Positions 24,466-32,175 are shown, numbered from the stretch's first letter. The stretch is 53,935 nucleotides of DNA from Bradyrhizobium genosp. SA-3 (GCF_004212635.1 NZ_PSRT01000053.1:1-53935), one strand, 5' to 3'. A program made the numbers and translations. The notes: generated from the letters alone by a model not told the origin.

Positions 24466-24725
24466 GTCCTGATCGGGTTGGTCGTTGGAGCCAGAAGGGC
24501 GGGTCGGGAAACCTGCGTGCCCACGCCCAACCCCCGCAACTTGATGGGTTTTCTTGTCGCTTTCAAGGCCGCGGGCGATTCTGCCCACGGCGTGGGCAGC
24601 TTCTATCACCCGGGGGCGGAACGGAGAACCCCGTATCATTGACGGCCTCGGAGAATTTCGCCTAATAATCGCCGCCAATAAGGCGCGACGCCCGCAAGCC
24701 GAAGGTTCAGTCGAAGGTCATTTGC

Positions 24726-25433
24726 ATGAACAAGGTCTATCCCGACGCCAAGTCGGCTCTCGACGGCATTCTCAAAGACAACATGATGATCATGTCGGGC
24801 GGCTTCGGCCTCTGCGGCATCGCCGAGGAGCTGTCGGACGCGATCCGCGAGGCCGGCGTCAAGGGCCTGACGGTGGTCTCCAACAATGCCGGCGTCGACG
24901 GCATCGGGCTCAGCCGCCTCTTGGAAACCCGTCAGATCAAGAAGATGATCTCGTCCTATGTCGGCGAGAACAAGCTGTTCGCCCAGCAATTCCTCGCCGG
25001 CGAGCTGGAACTCGAATTCAATCCGCAGGGCACGCTGGCGGAGCGCATTCGCGCCGGTGGCGCAGGCATCCCAGCCTTCTACACCAAGACCGGCGTCGGC
25101 ACGCTGATCGCCGAAGGCAAGGAAGTGAAGGAGTTCGACGGCGAGAAGTATCTGATGGAGCGCGGCCTGTTCGCCGACCTCGCCATCGTGCATGCCTGGA
25201 AGGGCGACACCGCCGGCAACCTCATCTACCGCAAGACCGCGCGCAACTTTAACCCGATGATGGCGACCGCCGCCAAGATCACCGTGGCCGAGGTCGAGCA
25301 TCTGGTTCCGGCCGGCGAACTCAATCCCGACCACATCCACACGCCCGGCATTTTCGTGAAGCGCATCGTCGAGGTCGGCACGGCCAAGAAGCGCATCGAA
25401 TTCCGCAACACCCGCCCGCGCACGGCAGCTTGA
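24726..25433 (+). CDS. scoA: 3-oxoacid CoA-transferase, subunit A
   Basis: A 235-residue family I CoA-transferase alpha subunit. The glycine-rich CoA-binding segment is IMSGGFGLCGIAEELSDAI, followed by LTVVSNNAGVDGIGLSRLLE. With subunit B it transfers CoA from succinyl-CoA to a 3-oxoacid such as acetoacetate, an entry point for ketone bodies and possibly for PHB breakdown products. GAAGG precedes the start. ScoB begins 15 bases after the stop, a standard two-gene operon. Confidence 0.93.
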   Translation: MNKVYPDAKSALDGILKDNMMIMSGGFGLCGIAEELSDAIREAGVKGLTVVSNNAGVDGIGLSRLLETRQIKKMISSYVGENKLFAQQFLAGELELEFNPQGTLAERIRAGGAGIPAFYTKTGVGTLIAEGKEVKEFDGEKYLMERGLFADLAIVHAWKGDTAGNLIYRKTARNFNPMMATAAKITVAEVEHLVPAGELNPDHIHTPGIFVKRIVEVGTAKKRIEFRNTRPRTAA

Positions 25434-25448
25434 GATCAGGAGAGCGAT

Positions 25449-26099
25449 ATGGCCTGGACCCGTGAACAGATGGCCGCGCGCGCCGCGAAGGAACTGCGCG
25501 ACGGCTATTACGTCAATCTCGGCATCGGCATTCCGACGCTGGTCTCGAACTACATCCCCGACGGCATGGACGTCAGCCTGCAGAGCGAGAACGGCATGCT
25601 CGGCATGGGCCCGTTCCCCTATGAAGACGAGGTGGATGCGGACCTGATCAACGCCGGCAAGCAGACCGTGAGCGAGCTGCCCTCGACGTCCTATTTCTCG
25701 AGCGCCGATTCCTTCGGGATGATCCGCGGCGGCCACATGGATCTGTCGATCCTCGGCGCGATGCAGGTGGCCCAGAACGGCGACCTCGCCAACTGGATGA
25801 TCCCCGGCAAGATGGTCAAGGGCATGGGCGGCGCGATGGACCTCGTCGCCGGCGTCAAGCGCGTCGTCGTGGTGATGGAGCATTCCGCCAAGGACGGTCC
25901 GAAGCTCTTGAAGCAGTGCAACCTGCCGCTCACCGGCGAGCGCGTGGTCGACATGGTGGTCACCGATCTTGCCGTCTTCACCATCGACAAGCACGGCGAC
26001 GGCGGCATGGCCCTGATCGAGCTCGCCGACGGCGTCTCGCTCGACGAGGTCAAGGCCAAGACCGAAGCCGAATTCCGCGTCGCGCTGAAGAACACCTGA
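25449..26099 (+). CDS. scoB: 3-oxoacid CoA-transferase, subunit B
   Basis: A 216-residue beta subunit. The catalytic glutamate that carries the CoA thioester sits in SLQSENGMLGMGPFP, the family signature. LGIGIPTLVSNYIPDG and GGHMDLSILGAMQV are further conserved blocks. AGGAGAGC lies just before the ATG. It works with ScoA as a heterotetramer in the cytoplasm. The downstream GNAT gene starts 21 bases after the stop and may be co-transcribed. Confidence 0.94.
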   Translation: MAWTREQMAARAAKELRDGYYVNLGIGIPTLVSNYIPDGMDVSLQSENGMLGMGPFPYEDEVDADLINAGKQTVSELPSTSYFSSADSFGMIRGGHMDLSILGAMQVAQNGDLANWMIPGKMVKGMGGAMDLVAGVKRVVVVMEHSAKDGPKLLKQCNLPLTGERVVDMVVTDLAVFTIDKHGDGGMALIELADGVSLDEVKAKTEAEFRVALKNT

Positions 26100-26119
26100 G
26101 GCTTCGCAATGGGGCGCGC

Positions 26120-26755
26120 ATGACGATACGGTCTGCGCGTCCCGAAGACGCCGATTTCATCGTTCAAACCATCCTTTCGGCGCAGCGCGGCTACCGCCCG
26201 CGCGGCTGGTTCGATGTCGCGCTTGGCTGGCCCGAAGCGCAGTGCCGCGATTTCATCGCGCGCATCGCGGTCGCCCGCGCCGTGTCGATGTGGCACGTCT
26301 CGCAATTCCTGGTCGCCGAGGTCGATGGCAAACCGGCCGCAGCGCTGTGTGCGTTGCCAGCAGCCGGTACGGGACCGGCGGCCTGGCGCGCGATCGAGGA
26401 AGTCGCGGTCGCAACCGGGCTCGCCGCGCCGGAGCTGGAAGCTATCCGTCAACGTGGCGTCTATACGCGCGCCTGCTGGGTTCAGGGCGGGGAGGGCGAC
26501 TGGATGATAGAGTACATCGCAACCGATCCCGGCTATCGCGGTCTTGGCCTGGTGCAGGCGCTGATCGCGCATGCATTGGATAAAGGGCGGGCGGCTGGAT
26601 TTGGCCGGGCGACAATTTCGTTTTTGATCGGCAACGAACCTGCCGAACGCGCCTATGCCAAGGCGGGTTTTGTCTTTGCGGAAGAGAAGCGCGATCCCAC
26701 GTTCGAGGCGATCATCGGCGCGCCCGGCTTCCGCATGTTTGCGCGGGCGATTTGA
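26120..26755 (+). CDS. GNAT-family N-acetyltransferase
   Basis: A 211-residue protein. It starts with the GNAT strand IRSARPEDADFIVQTIL. The acetyl-CoA-binding motif A is IEYIATDPGYRGLGLVQALI (residues about 134-153; the canonical Q/RxxGxG/A is seen as YRGLGL), and motif B follows with GNEPAERAYAKAGFVFAEE. The substrate is unknown. It follows scoB closely on the same strand. The start at 26120 lacks a strong ribosome-binding site, so it may rely on coupling from scoB. Confidence 0.82.
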   Translation: MTIRSARPEDADFIVQTILSAQRGYRPRGWFDVALGWPEAQCRDFIARIAVARAVSMWHVSQFLVAEVDGKPAAALCALPAAGTGPAAWRAIEEVAVATGLAAPELEAIRQRGVYTRACWVQGGEGDWMIEYIATDPGYRGLGLVQALIAHALDKGRAAGFGRATISFLIGNEPAERAYAKAGFVFAEEKRDPTFEAIIGAPGFRMFARAI

Positions 26756-26779
26756 TCGGCCCTGTCTTGGCATTTTGAA

Positions 26780-26883
26780 CTGTCATGCCCCGCGCAGGCG
26801 GGCATCCAGTACGCCGTGGCCTTTCGATACTATCACTGTCATCTCTGGAATACTGGATTGCCCGCCTTCGCGGGCAATGACAG
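26780..26883. repeat. Palindromic repeat, GGCATCCAGTA family, copy 1
   Basis: A 104-bp imperfect inverted repeat. The left arm runs from CTGTCATGCCCCGCGCAGGC through GGCATCCAGTA, and the right arm from TACTGGATTGCCCGCC to GGGCAATGACAG. It fills the gap between the convergent GNAT gene and nirV. A related, rearranged copy is at 38288-38427. Confidence 0.75.
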
Positions 26884-26894
26884 CAGGAGAGGCG

Positions 26895-27773
26895 CTACGA
26901 CCGCGCCGACCACACCTTGCCCCACCGCGCCGACACGCTCGCGACCCAGGAGGTCTGCTCGCGCACCAGGCGGAAGCCGAGATTGGCGGGCGGCACGCCT
27001 TGCGCGCAGCCGCCGGCGCGGGCGTCGCGGATGAAATCGGTGACATAGGCGCGGTGCGCGCCCTCCGCGACGCGCACGCCGCAATTCACGGTCGGGCGGA
27101 TCGTATTGCCGGTCTCGTCGACCCGCGAGCGCACGAAGCAGGTCGAGGTCCATTCCCAGACGTTGCCGGAGATGTCTTCGAGGCCGTGCTCGTTGAGGCC
27201 GAACCTGCCGAACGGATAGGCGGTGGTGTCGGCGAGGTCGCGCTCGGACTCACGCTCGTAGCGGCTGATCCAGCGCTTCGAAGGATCGCTTGCGTCGACC
27301 GGCACGCCGTCATCCCTGAAACGGCTGCCGGCGGCAAATGCCCATTCTTCGTCGCTCGGCAGGCGATAATGCCTGCCGGTCTTGCGCGACAGCCAGCCCG
27401 CATAGGCTTCGGCGTCGTACCAGCTCACCTGGACCGCAGGGCGATCGGGCGCGACGACGACGTCGCGGCCCAGCGCGCGGCATGCGCCATCCTGCACGCA
27501 GAGCTGAAAGTCGGCGGAGGAGACCTGTTCGCGCATGATGTGAAGCGGTCTGTTGAACCGCAGCTTTCGCAGCGGCGCTTCGGCCTGCTGCCCGGCGCGC
27601 GTGAAATCACCGGCCTCGCGATAGACCAAGCTGCCGGCGGCGATCTCGATGATCGCCGGCTCGCCGCCCGCGCGCTGCGTCGCCATCTCGGAGACCAGAG
27701 GCGCGACCGCCAGCGGTCCCGCGAGTCCGGCCGCGCAGGCCAGCGCCAACTTCAGCTTGAATGCGATCAGCAT
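26895..27773 (-). CDS. nirV: NirV, SUMF1/FGE-like protein linked to nitrite reductase
   Basis: A 292-residue protein with an N-terminal signal or anchor (LKLALACAAGLAGPLAVAP) and a SUMF1-type domain: VQVSWYDAEAYAGWLSRKTG, RLPSDEEWAFAAG, FGLNEHGLEDISGNVWEWT and the terminal NLGFRLV. Proteins of this type next to nirK are called NirV; their role is unresolved. By manual alignment, the two catalytic cysteines of formylglycine-generating enzymes fall on non-Cys positions here, so it is probably not an active FGE. GGGGAT precedes the start. It follows nirK after a strong terminator and so may depend on read-through. Confidence 0.85.
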   Translation of the reverse strand: MLIAFKLKLALACAAGLAGPLAVAPLVSEMATQRAGGEPAIIEIAAGSLVYREAGDFTRAGQQAEAPLRKLRFNRPLHIMREQVSSADFQLCVQDGACRALGRDVVVAPDRPAVQVSWYDAEAYAGWLSRKTGRHYRLPSDEEWAFAAGSRFRDDGVPVDASDPSKRWISRYERESERDLADTTAYPFGRFGLNEHGLEDISGNVWEWTSTCFVRSRVDETGNTIRPTVNCGVRVAEGAHRAYVTDFIRDARAGGCAQGVPPANLGFRLVREQTSWVASVSARWGKVWSARS

Positions 27774-27787
27774 GGTGATCCCCGCAA

Positions 27788-27816
27788 AGAAAAAAGGGCC
27801 GGCGATTTGCCGGCCC
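27788..27816 (-). terminator. Intrinsic terminator after nirK
   Basis: On the minus strand, 9 bases after the nirK stop: GGGCCGGC, loop AAATC, GCCGGCCC, then TTTTTTCTTTG. The 8-bp GC-only stem followed directly by six T is a textbook Rho-independent terminator. It sits only about 15 bp before the nirV start codon, so nirV must be expressed by read-through or from elsewhere. Confidence 0.88.
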
Positions 27817-27825
27817 CTCTGTTTG

Positions 27826-28950
27826 TCAGTTGGTCTTGCGGCCGGTCTCCAGGGCGCCCTGCGTCTGCGCCGGAATTTCGGCCGGCGCTTTCACCTGCGT
27901 CATCAGATCATCGTTCCATTTGCCTTCGACCTTGAAGTGCGCTGTGGCGCCGAGATCTGCGGCCTCGATCAGGTTATGCGTGACGTAGGCGTAGATGCCG
28001 GGCTGCTGGAATTTGTACAGCGCCGCGCCCGCAGAACCGCCGCGGATGAACCAAGTCTCGAGCCCGACCTCGGGAGCATTGCCGAATTTGCCGGTCTCCC
28101 AGACATAGTCGCCATGGCCGCCGATCAGGTGCGGACGGCTGTCGCGGTTGGCCTGCGAATGCACGATCAGCACGTTTTCGCCGACATTGGCGGTCAGCGC
28201 GTTCTTGCCGGTCAGCGCGCCGGCCTTGCCGTTGAACACGACATGGGTCGGCGTGAGCTTCTTCATCACCTCTTCGGTCTCGGTGAAGGCTTCACCGGGC
28301 GAATCGTAGGACTTGAAATTGCCCTTCTCGTCGCGCGGCACGTACATGTCCTGCTCGCCGATATAGTAGACCTTGTCGTATTTCAGCGCGTGGCCCTTGC
28401 CGTCGTTCAGTCCGTCGCGCGGCAGCACCATCACGGCGCCGTTCATGCCGGAGACGACATGCCAGGGGATCATCGGGCCGCCCGGCGCGCAGTGATAGAC
28501 GAATACACCGGTCTTGGTCGCCTTCCAGCGCAGCACGACCTGCTCGCCGGGATTGACCAGGGTGAGCGCACCGCCGCCGAGCGCGCCGGTCGCGGAATGG
28601 AAGTCGATGTTGTGCGGCATGGTGTTGGTGGCGGGATTGACCAGCGTCGTCTCGACGTAGTCGCCCTCATGCACGACCATCAGCGGCCCCGGCATCGAGC
28701 CGTTGAAGGTCATCGCCTGGAAGGTGGTGCCTTTCTCGTCGATGACGACCTTCTTCTCCTCGATGGTGAGCTTGAACTCGATGATCTTGGGGCCCTGCTT
28801 GGTCGCTTGCTCGTGCGCATGTACGAAAGGCGGAGCGACCAGCTCGACCTTCTGACGAGGCAGTTTGAGATCGTCAGCGGCCAAAGCGGGGGTCGCCAAC
28901 ATCAGCGCAGTCGCGGCGGCGCCGATCAGTGCAGCTCTGCGGGTGAACAT
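27826..28950 (-). CDS. nirK: Copper-containing nitrite reductase
   Basis: A 374-residue periplasmic enzyme reducing nitrite to nitric oxide. A twin-arginine signal (FTRRAALIGAAATALML...ALA) indicates folded export. In this numbering the ligands are all present: type 1 copper His113, Cys154, His164 and Met169 (MPHNIDFH, YHCAPGG, PWHVVSGM); type 2 copper His118, His153 and His325 (YAYVTHNL); and the catalytic Asp116 and His274 (RPHLIGGHG). The spacing fits class I NirK. ATG 28950 has AAGGA eight bases upstream; ATG 28959 is three codons earlier. A FixK/NnrR-type site lies about 75 bp upstream and a terminator follows. Confidence 0.97.
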   Translation of the reverse strand: MFTRRAALIGAAATALMLATPALAADDLKLPRQKVELVAPPFVHAHEQATKQGPKIIEFKLTIEEKKVVIDEKGTTFQAMTFNGSMPGPLMVVHEGDYVETTLVNPATNTMPHNIDFHSATGALGGGALTLVNPGEQVVLRWKATKTGVFVYHCAPGGPMIPWHVVSGMNGAVMVLPRDGLNDGKGHALKYDKVYYIGEQDMYVPRDEKGNFKSYDSPGEAFTETEEVMKKLTPTHVVFNGKAGALTGKNALTANVGENVLIVHSQANRDSRPHLIGGHGDYVWETGKFGNAPEVGLETWFIRGGSAGAALYKFQQPGIYAYVTHNLIEAADLGATAHFKVEGKWNDDLMTQVKAPAEIPAQTQGALETGRKTN

Positions 28951-29018
28951 CGGAAGCATCCTTCATCTGAAATGGTTTTGATGACGGATGCAGTGTGCGC
29001 CGATCACGGCAAGATGAT

Positions 29019-29032
29019 TTGCGCTGCAACAA
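29019..29032 (-). promoter_or_regulatory. FixK/NnrR-type site of the nirK promoter
   Basis: Read on the minus strand: TTGTTGCAGCGCAA, which fits TTG-N8-CAA. The right half is a perfect CGCAA; the left half (TTGTT) is degenerate compared with the TTGCG of the other sites in this island. Its centre is about 75 bp upstream of the nirK ATG. I recall the same sequence being described upstream of nirK in Bradyrhizobium. Confidence 0.8.
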
Positions 29033-29071
29033 CCTTCAGTCGGATTTGCCTCCGCGACAGTACTTAGGGGC

Positions 29072-29947
29072 TTACCGGAGTAGGATCGGCGACACGACGT
29101 TGACCGCGTCCGAGGACGTGATGCGGATGTCGAGGCCGAGCGACCAGCGGCCCGACAACGGCGCCGACATTGTGACGCGCCACTGATCGTGGCCGACACG
29201 TTCGGCGTTTGCCGTCACCGGCGCCACGCCATGCTCGGGATTGCCGAGCGTGACCGCCACTGCGTCGGCGCCCAGCGGCAACTCGTTCGCATCTTCGAGC
29301 TGGATCGCGATCTCGACCGGCCCGGCGCGACCGGGCGAGACCGTGACGTTCGCCATGGCCTTCTCGGCGTGAAGATGGGTGAAGAAGCTCTCGTCTGCCT
29401 CGGACGTTGCCGCGGGCGGCGTTGACATCGTTTGTTTCGACTGCGGCGCGGGCTCGGCGGCCTGCTTGCTGCCGGCTTTGTCCGGCGCCTGTGCGCCGAT
29501 GGCCTGCACGTCGAGCATCACCGTCACGTCGCCCGCATGTTCGAACGACAGCGTCACCGGCACCTCGTCGCCCACGCGCAGCGGTGCGTCGAGCCCGATG
29601 AACATCAGGTGTCCGCCGCCGGGTGCGAGCGAGAGGGATTGGCCGGGCGCGATGACGAGTCCGTTGTCCAGTGGACGCATGGTCATGACGCCGTCGTTGA
29701 CGGCCATTTCGTGGATTTCGGTTCTCAGCGCATGCGCGGTCGATGCGGTCTTCAACCGCTCCGGTGCGAGGCCTCTGTTCTCGATCGTGAGATAGCCGCC
29801 GGCGACTCTGGCGCCACCGGGCGTCGCCCGGCTCCATGCTGCGGTGATGACGAGATCGCCACGGGTCGTGTCGGCGGCGAAGGCGGGCGGCCCGGCAAGG
29901 CACGACAAGGCGACCGCGCCGGCGAGGATGCGTCTGGATGAGATCAT
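29072..29947 (-). CDS. Exported PCuA(C) copper-chaperone fusion protein
   Basis: A 291-residue protein with signal peptide MISSRRILAGAVALSCLAGP...AFA. Residues 25-150 are a PCuA(C) domain: the copper motif H79-x10-M90-x22-H113-x-M115 is present (EIHEMAVNDGVMTM ... GGGHLMFIGL), close to the H-x10-M-x21-H-x-M consensus. A Lys/Pro/Ser linker (155-182) leads to a second beta-rich domain (190-291) with an HLH pair (H191, H193) that resembles YtkA/FixH-like folds. PCuA(C) proteins deliver Cu(I) in the periplasm. Its place upstream of nirK suggests it loads NirK or an oxidase; this is inference. Confidence 0.8.
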   Translation of the reverse strand: MISSRRILAGAVALSCLAGPPAFAADTTRGDLVITAAWSRATPGGARVAGGYLTIENRGLAPERLKTASTAHALRTEIHEMAVNDGVMTMRPLDNGLVIAPGQSLSLAPGGGHLMFIGLDAPLRVGDEVPVTLSFEHAGDVTVMLDVQAIGAQAPDKAGSKQAAEPAPQSKQTMSTPPAATSEADESFFTHLHAEKAMANVTVSPGRAGPVEIAIQLEDANELPLGADAVAVTLGNPEHGVAPVTANAERVGHDQWRVTMSAPLSGRWSLGLDIRITSSDAVNVVSPILLR

Positions 29948-29972
29948 GATCGAGGCTTTCGCGAAGATGCGG

Positions 29973-30179
29973 CTAGAGCAGCTGTATGGCGAGCCGGACC
30001 GTTGCCCAGATCGCCAGCGACAGCACGATGAAGACCGCGATTGCGGCGGCCAGAGCGCGCGCGATGCCGACAGGGCCGGTCGCTGGAGCTGCCGGGACGG
30101 GGCGGAAGTCGTCGAAGCGCGGGATATGGCCGCGGACATCGAGCAGGGACAGGATCAGTTCGAGTGCGAGAAGCCTCAT
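29973..30179 (-). CDS. Small single-span membrane protein
   Basis: A 68-residue protein with one clear C-terminal membrane helix (AAAIAVFIVLSLAIWATVRL, about residues 44-63) and an N-terminal amphipathic stretch (MRLLALELILSLLDVRGHI) followed by a Pro-rich linker. No family recognised. It is the first gene after a FixK/NnrR-type site (64 bp upstream) and ends 25 bp before the PCuA(C) gene, so the two probably form an operon induced under low oxygen or NO. Confidence 0.7.
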   Translation of the reverse strand: MRLLALELILSLLDVRGHIPRFDDFRPVPAAPATGPVGIARALAAAIAVFIVLSLAIWATVRLAIQLL

Positions 30180-30242
30180 GGCAAACGCTCCGGATGGCCG
30201 TGCGATCGACCATCAGCATGGCGCGGAACCGGTCATTGCGTT

Positions 30243-30256
30243 TTGCGCGAGCGCAA
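30243..30256. promoter_or_regulatory. FixK/NnrR operator 1 in the hemN divergent region
   Basis: TTGCGCGAGCGCAA, a perfect TTGCG-N4-CGCAA dyad. It ends 64 bp upstream of the small membrane protein gene start (30179) and probably drives that copper operon leftward. It is an exact duplicate of the site at 30285-30298. Confidence 0.85.
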
Positions 30257-30284
30257 TGTTTGCCTTCGCCGCCCCGTCCGGACT

Positions 30285-30298
30285 TTGCGCGAGCGCAA
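30285..30298. promoter_or_regulatory. FixK/NnrR operator 2 in the hemN divergent region
   Basis: TTGCGCGAGCGCAA, identical to operator 1, with 42 bp start to start, about four helix turns. It ends 77 bp before the hemN ATG and probably activates hemN. Confidence 0.85.
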
Positions 30299-30375
30299 GG
30301 TCGCCGTCGCGAATCCGGGTTAGCTGTGACTCGCCGCGGCGTCAGCAAGCGGCCGAATTTACGAATGGGTAAGAT

Positions 30376-31728
30376 ATGAGAGCTGATCTCGCGGTGAGCT
30401 ACGGCGACGAACGGTTGCCGCGCTACACGAGCTACCCGACCGCACCGCACTTTTCGCCTTCGATCGGTGGAGACACCTACGCCAGGTGGCTTGCCGAGCT
30501 CCCGGCGGGTGCCAGCGCGTCGCTCTATCTGCACGTGCCGTTCTGCCGCGAGATGTGCTGGTATTGCGGCTGCCATACCCAGATTGTCCGCCGCGACGAG
30601 CTGATCGCGGCCTATCAGCGGACATTGCGCAGCGAGATCGTGCAAGTGGCCGACACGATCGGCCGCCGCATCAAGGTCGAGCATATTCATTTCGGCGGCG
30701 GCACGCCGACGATCATGGCGCCGGAAGCTTTCGCCGAGTTGATGGCAACGATGCGCCGGGCATTCTTCGTGCTGCCCACGGCGGAGATCGCGGTCGAGAT
30801 CGATCCTCGGACGCTGACCGCCGACATGGTGGAGGCGATGCGGCTCTCCGGCGTCAACCGCGCGAGTCTCGGGGTTCAGAGTTTCGATCCCGTCGTGCAA
30901 CGCGCGATCAACCGCGTGCAGAGTTTCGAGCAGACGGCTTGCGTCGTCGACATGCTCAGGCGCGCCGATATCGCGGGAGTCAATTTCGACCTGATCTACG
31001 GGCTGCCGCACCAGACCGTCGCCTCGTGCCTGGACACAGTCCGGCGCGCGCTCGCGCTTGCGCCCGACCGCTTCTCGGTGTTCGGCTATGCCCATGTGCC
31101 TGATTTCAAGAAGCATCAGCGCATGATCAACGAGGCCGTCCTGCCCGACGGCCCCGCGCGTCATGACCAGGCTTGCGCGATCGCGAATGCGCTGAAGGAG
31201 GCTGGCTACGTGCAGATCGGCCTCGATCATTTCGCGCGACCCGACGATTCCATGGCCGTGGCCTTCGAGGAGCGGACGCTGCGGCGCAATTTCCAGGGCT
31301 ACACCACAGACAAGGCCGAAGTGCTGCTCGGCTTCGGCGCGAGCGCGATCGGACGCCTGCCGCAAGGCTACGTCCAGAACGAGGTGCAGATCGGCGCCTA
31401 CGCGCAGTGCATCAGCGCTGGCCGTCTCGCCACCGCGAAGGGCTATGGGCTCACCGATGACGACCGGCTGCGCGCCGACATCATCGAGCGCATCATGTGC
31501 GAGTTCGGCGCCGATCTCGGCGACATCTGCGCGCGGCATGGCGCGGAGCCCGAGGCGATGCTGAAGTCGGCGTCGCGTCTGAAGCCGCTGATCTCTGACG
31601 GCGTCGTGAGGCTGGACGGCGACAAGCTCGCGGTCGCCAGGGACTCGCGCTTCCTGGTCCGCAGCGTCGCGGCGGCGTTCGACGCGCATCTGGATCCAGG
31701 AAAGCAGCTGCACAGCCGGGCGGTTTGA
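30376..31728 (+). CDS. hemN: Oxygen-independent coproporphyrinogen III dehydrogenase
   Basis: A 450-residue radical-SAM enzyme that decarboxylates coproporphyrinogen III to protoporphyrinogen IX without oxygen. The iron-sulfur motif is LYLHVPFCREMCWYCGC, with Cys57, Cys61 and Cys64 as CxxxCxxC and the extra Cys66 typical of true HemN. HFGGGTPT is the SAM-binding Gly motif, and the HemN C-terminal domain is present (RRNFQGYTTD and onward). It supplies heme for low-oxygen respiration. I recall that hemN2 of B. japonicum lies in this context and is FixK2-controlled; the dyads upstream agree. Confidence 0.95.
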   Translation: MRADLAVSYGDERLPRYTSYPTAPHFSPSIGGDTYARWLAELPAGASASLYLHVPFCREMCWYCGCHTQIVRRDELIAAYQRTLRSEIVQVADTIGRRIKVEHIHFGGGTPTIMAPEAFAELMATMRRAFFVLPTAEIAVEIDPRTLTADMVEAMRLSGVNRASLGVQSFDPVVQRAINRVQSFEQTACVVDMLRRADIAGVNFDLIYGLPHQTVASCLDTVRRALALAPDRFSVFGYAHVPDFKKHQRMINEAVLPDGPARHDQACAIANALKEAGYVQIGLDHFARPDDSMAVAFEERTLRRNFQGYTTDKAEVLLGFGASAIGRLPQGYVQNEVQIGAYAQCISAGRLATAKGYGLTDDDRLRADIIERIMCEFGADLGDICARHGAEPEAMLKSASRLKPLISDGVVRLDGDKLAVARDSRFLVRSVAAAFDAHLDPGKQLHSRAV

Positions 31729-31740
31729 ACTCACACACTC

Positions 31741-31910
31741 TGTCATTCCGGGGCGCGCCAACCGAACTCGGGTTTACCCGAGTTCGGCAGACTTGAAGAT
31801 CCAAGTCGGCAATAGCCGACTTGGATGGCGCGAGCCCGGAATCCATTGTTCCACATCACGCGCTGCACAATGGATTCCGGGCTCGTGCTGCGCACGCCCC
31901 GGAATGACGC
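31741..31910. repeat. Cloverleaf-forming intergenic repeat
   Basis: A 170-bp unit with an outer stem (GTCATTCCGGGGCG near 31742 paired with CGCCCCGGAATGAC near 31895-31908) enclosing three perfect hairpins: CCGAACTCGGG/CCCGAGTTCGG (31762-31787), ATCCAAGTCGGC/GCCGACTTGGAT (31799-31826), and a 19-bp stem of CGAGCCCGGAATCCATTGT (31831-31849) with its complement at 31867-31885. It lies between hemN and the DUF1858-type gene. No protein-coding potential is seen. Confidence 0.8.
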
Positions 31911-31977
31911 GTTGCTTGCGCTTCAACAAAGAAACTCCGCCCCGCTCCGCTATCGTCGTTTCGGAACGGAGTTGTCC

Positions 31978-32175
31978 ATGTCTTTCCGATCCGACGATCT
32001 GGTCGATGACATCATGCGCACGGCGCCGCACACGATCCGTGTGTTTCTCGCCTTCAGGATGGCCTGTGTCGGCTGCCCGATCGCGACCTTCCACACGGTG
32101 GATGACGCCTGCCGCGAGCATGACATCGACCGCGAGAAATTCCTCGCCGCGCTGTGCGACTGCGTGCCGGCGTGA
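31978..32175 (+). CDS. DUF1858-type mini-protein with CxxC motif
   Basis: A 65-residue protein: MSFRSDDLVDDIMRTAPHTI, then FLAFRMACVGCPIATF, then a helix to the end with a second Cys pair (CDC). The layout of a leading DDIM helix, a CxGCP turn and a DDACREHDID helix matches DUF1858, a domain often linked to hybrid-cluster (NO/hydroxylamine) proteins and NO-stress loci. It may hold metal or a redox disulfide; the function is unknown. ATG 31978 has GGAG upstream. A weak FixK-like site (TTGCGCTTCAACAA, 31916-31929) precedes it. Confidence 0.75.
   Translation: MSFRSDDLVDDIMRTAPHTIRVFLAFRMACVGCPIATFHTVDDACREHDIDREKFLAALCDCVPA

Noticed and set aside
29944..31761. 605-codon minus-strand frame across hemN
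   Set aside because: Antisense to a fully supported hemN and composed of biased residues; no family resemblance.
31916..31929. TTGCGCTTCAACAA as a FixK/NnrR site
   Set aside because: The right half (ACAA) departs from the CGCAA/TCAA consensus; mentioned only as a weak candidate and not listed as a feature.
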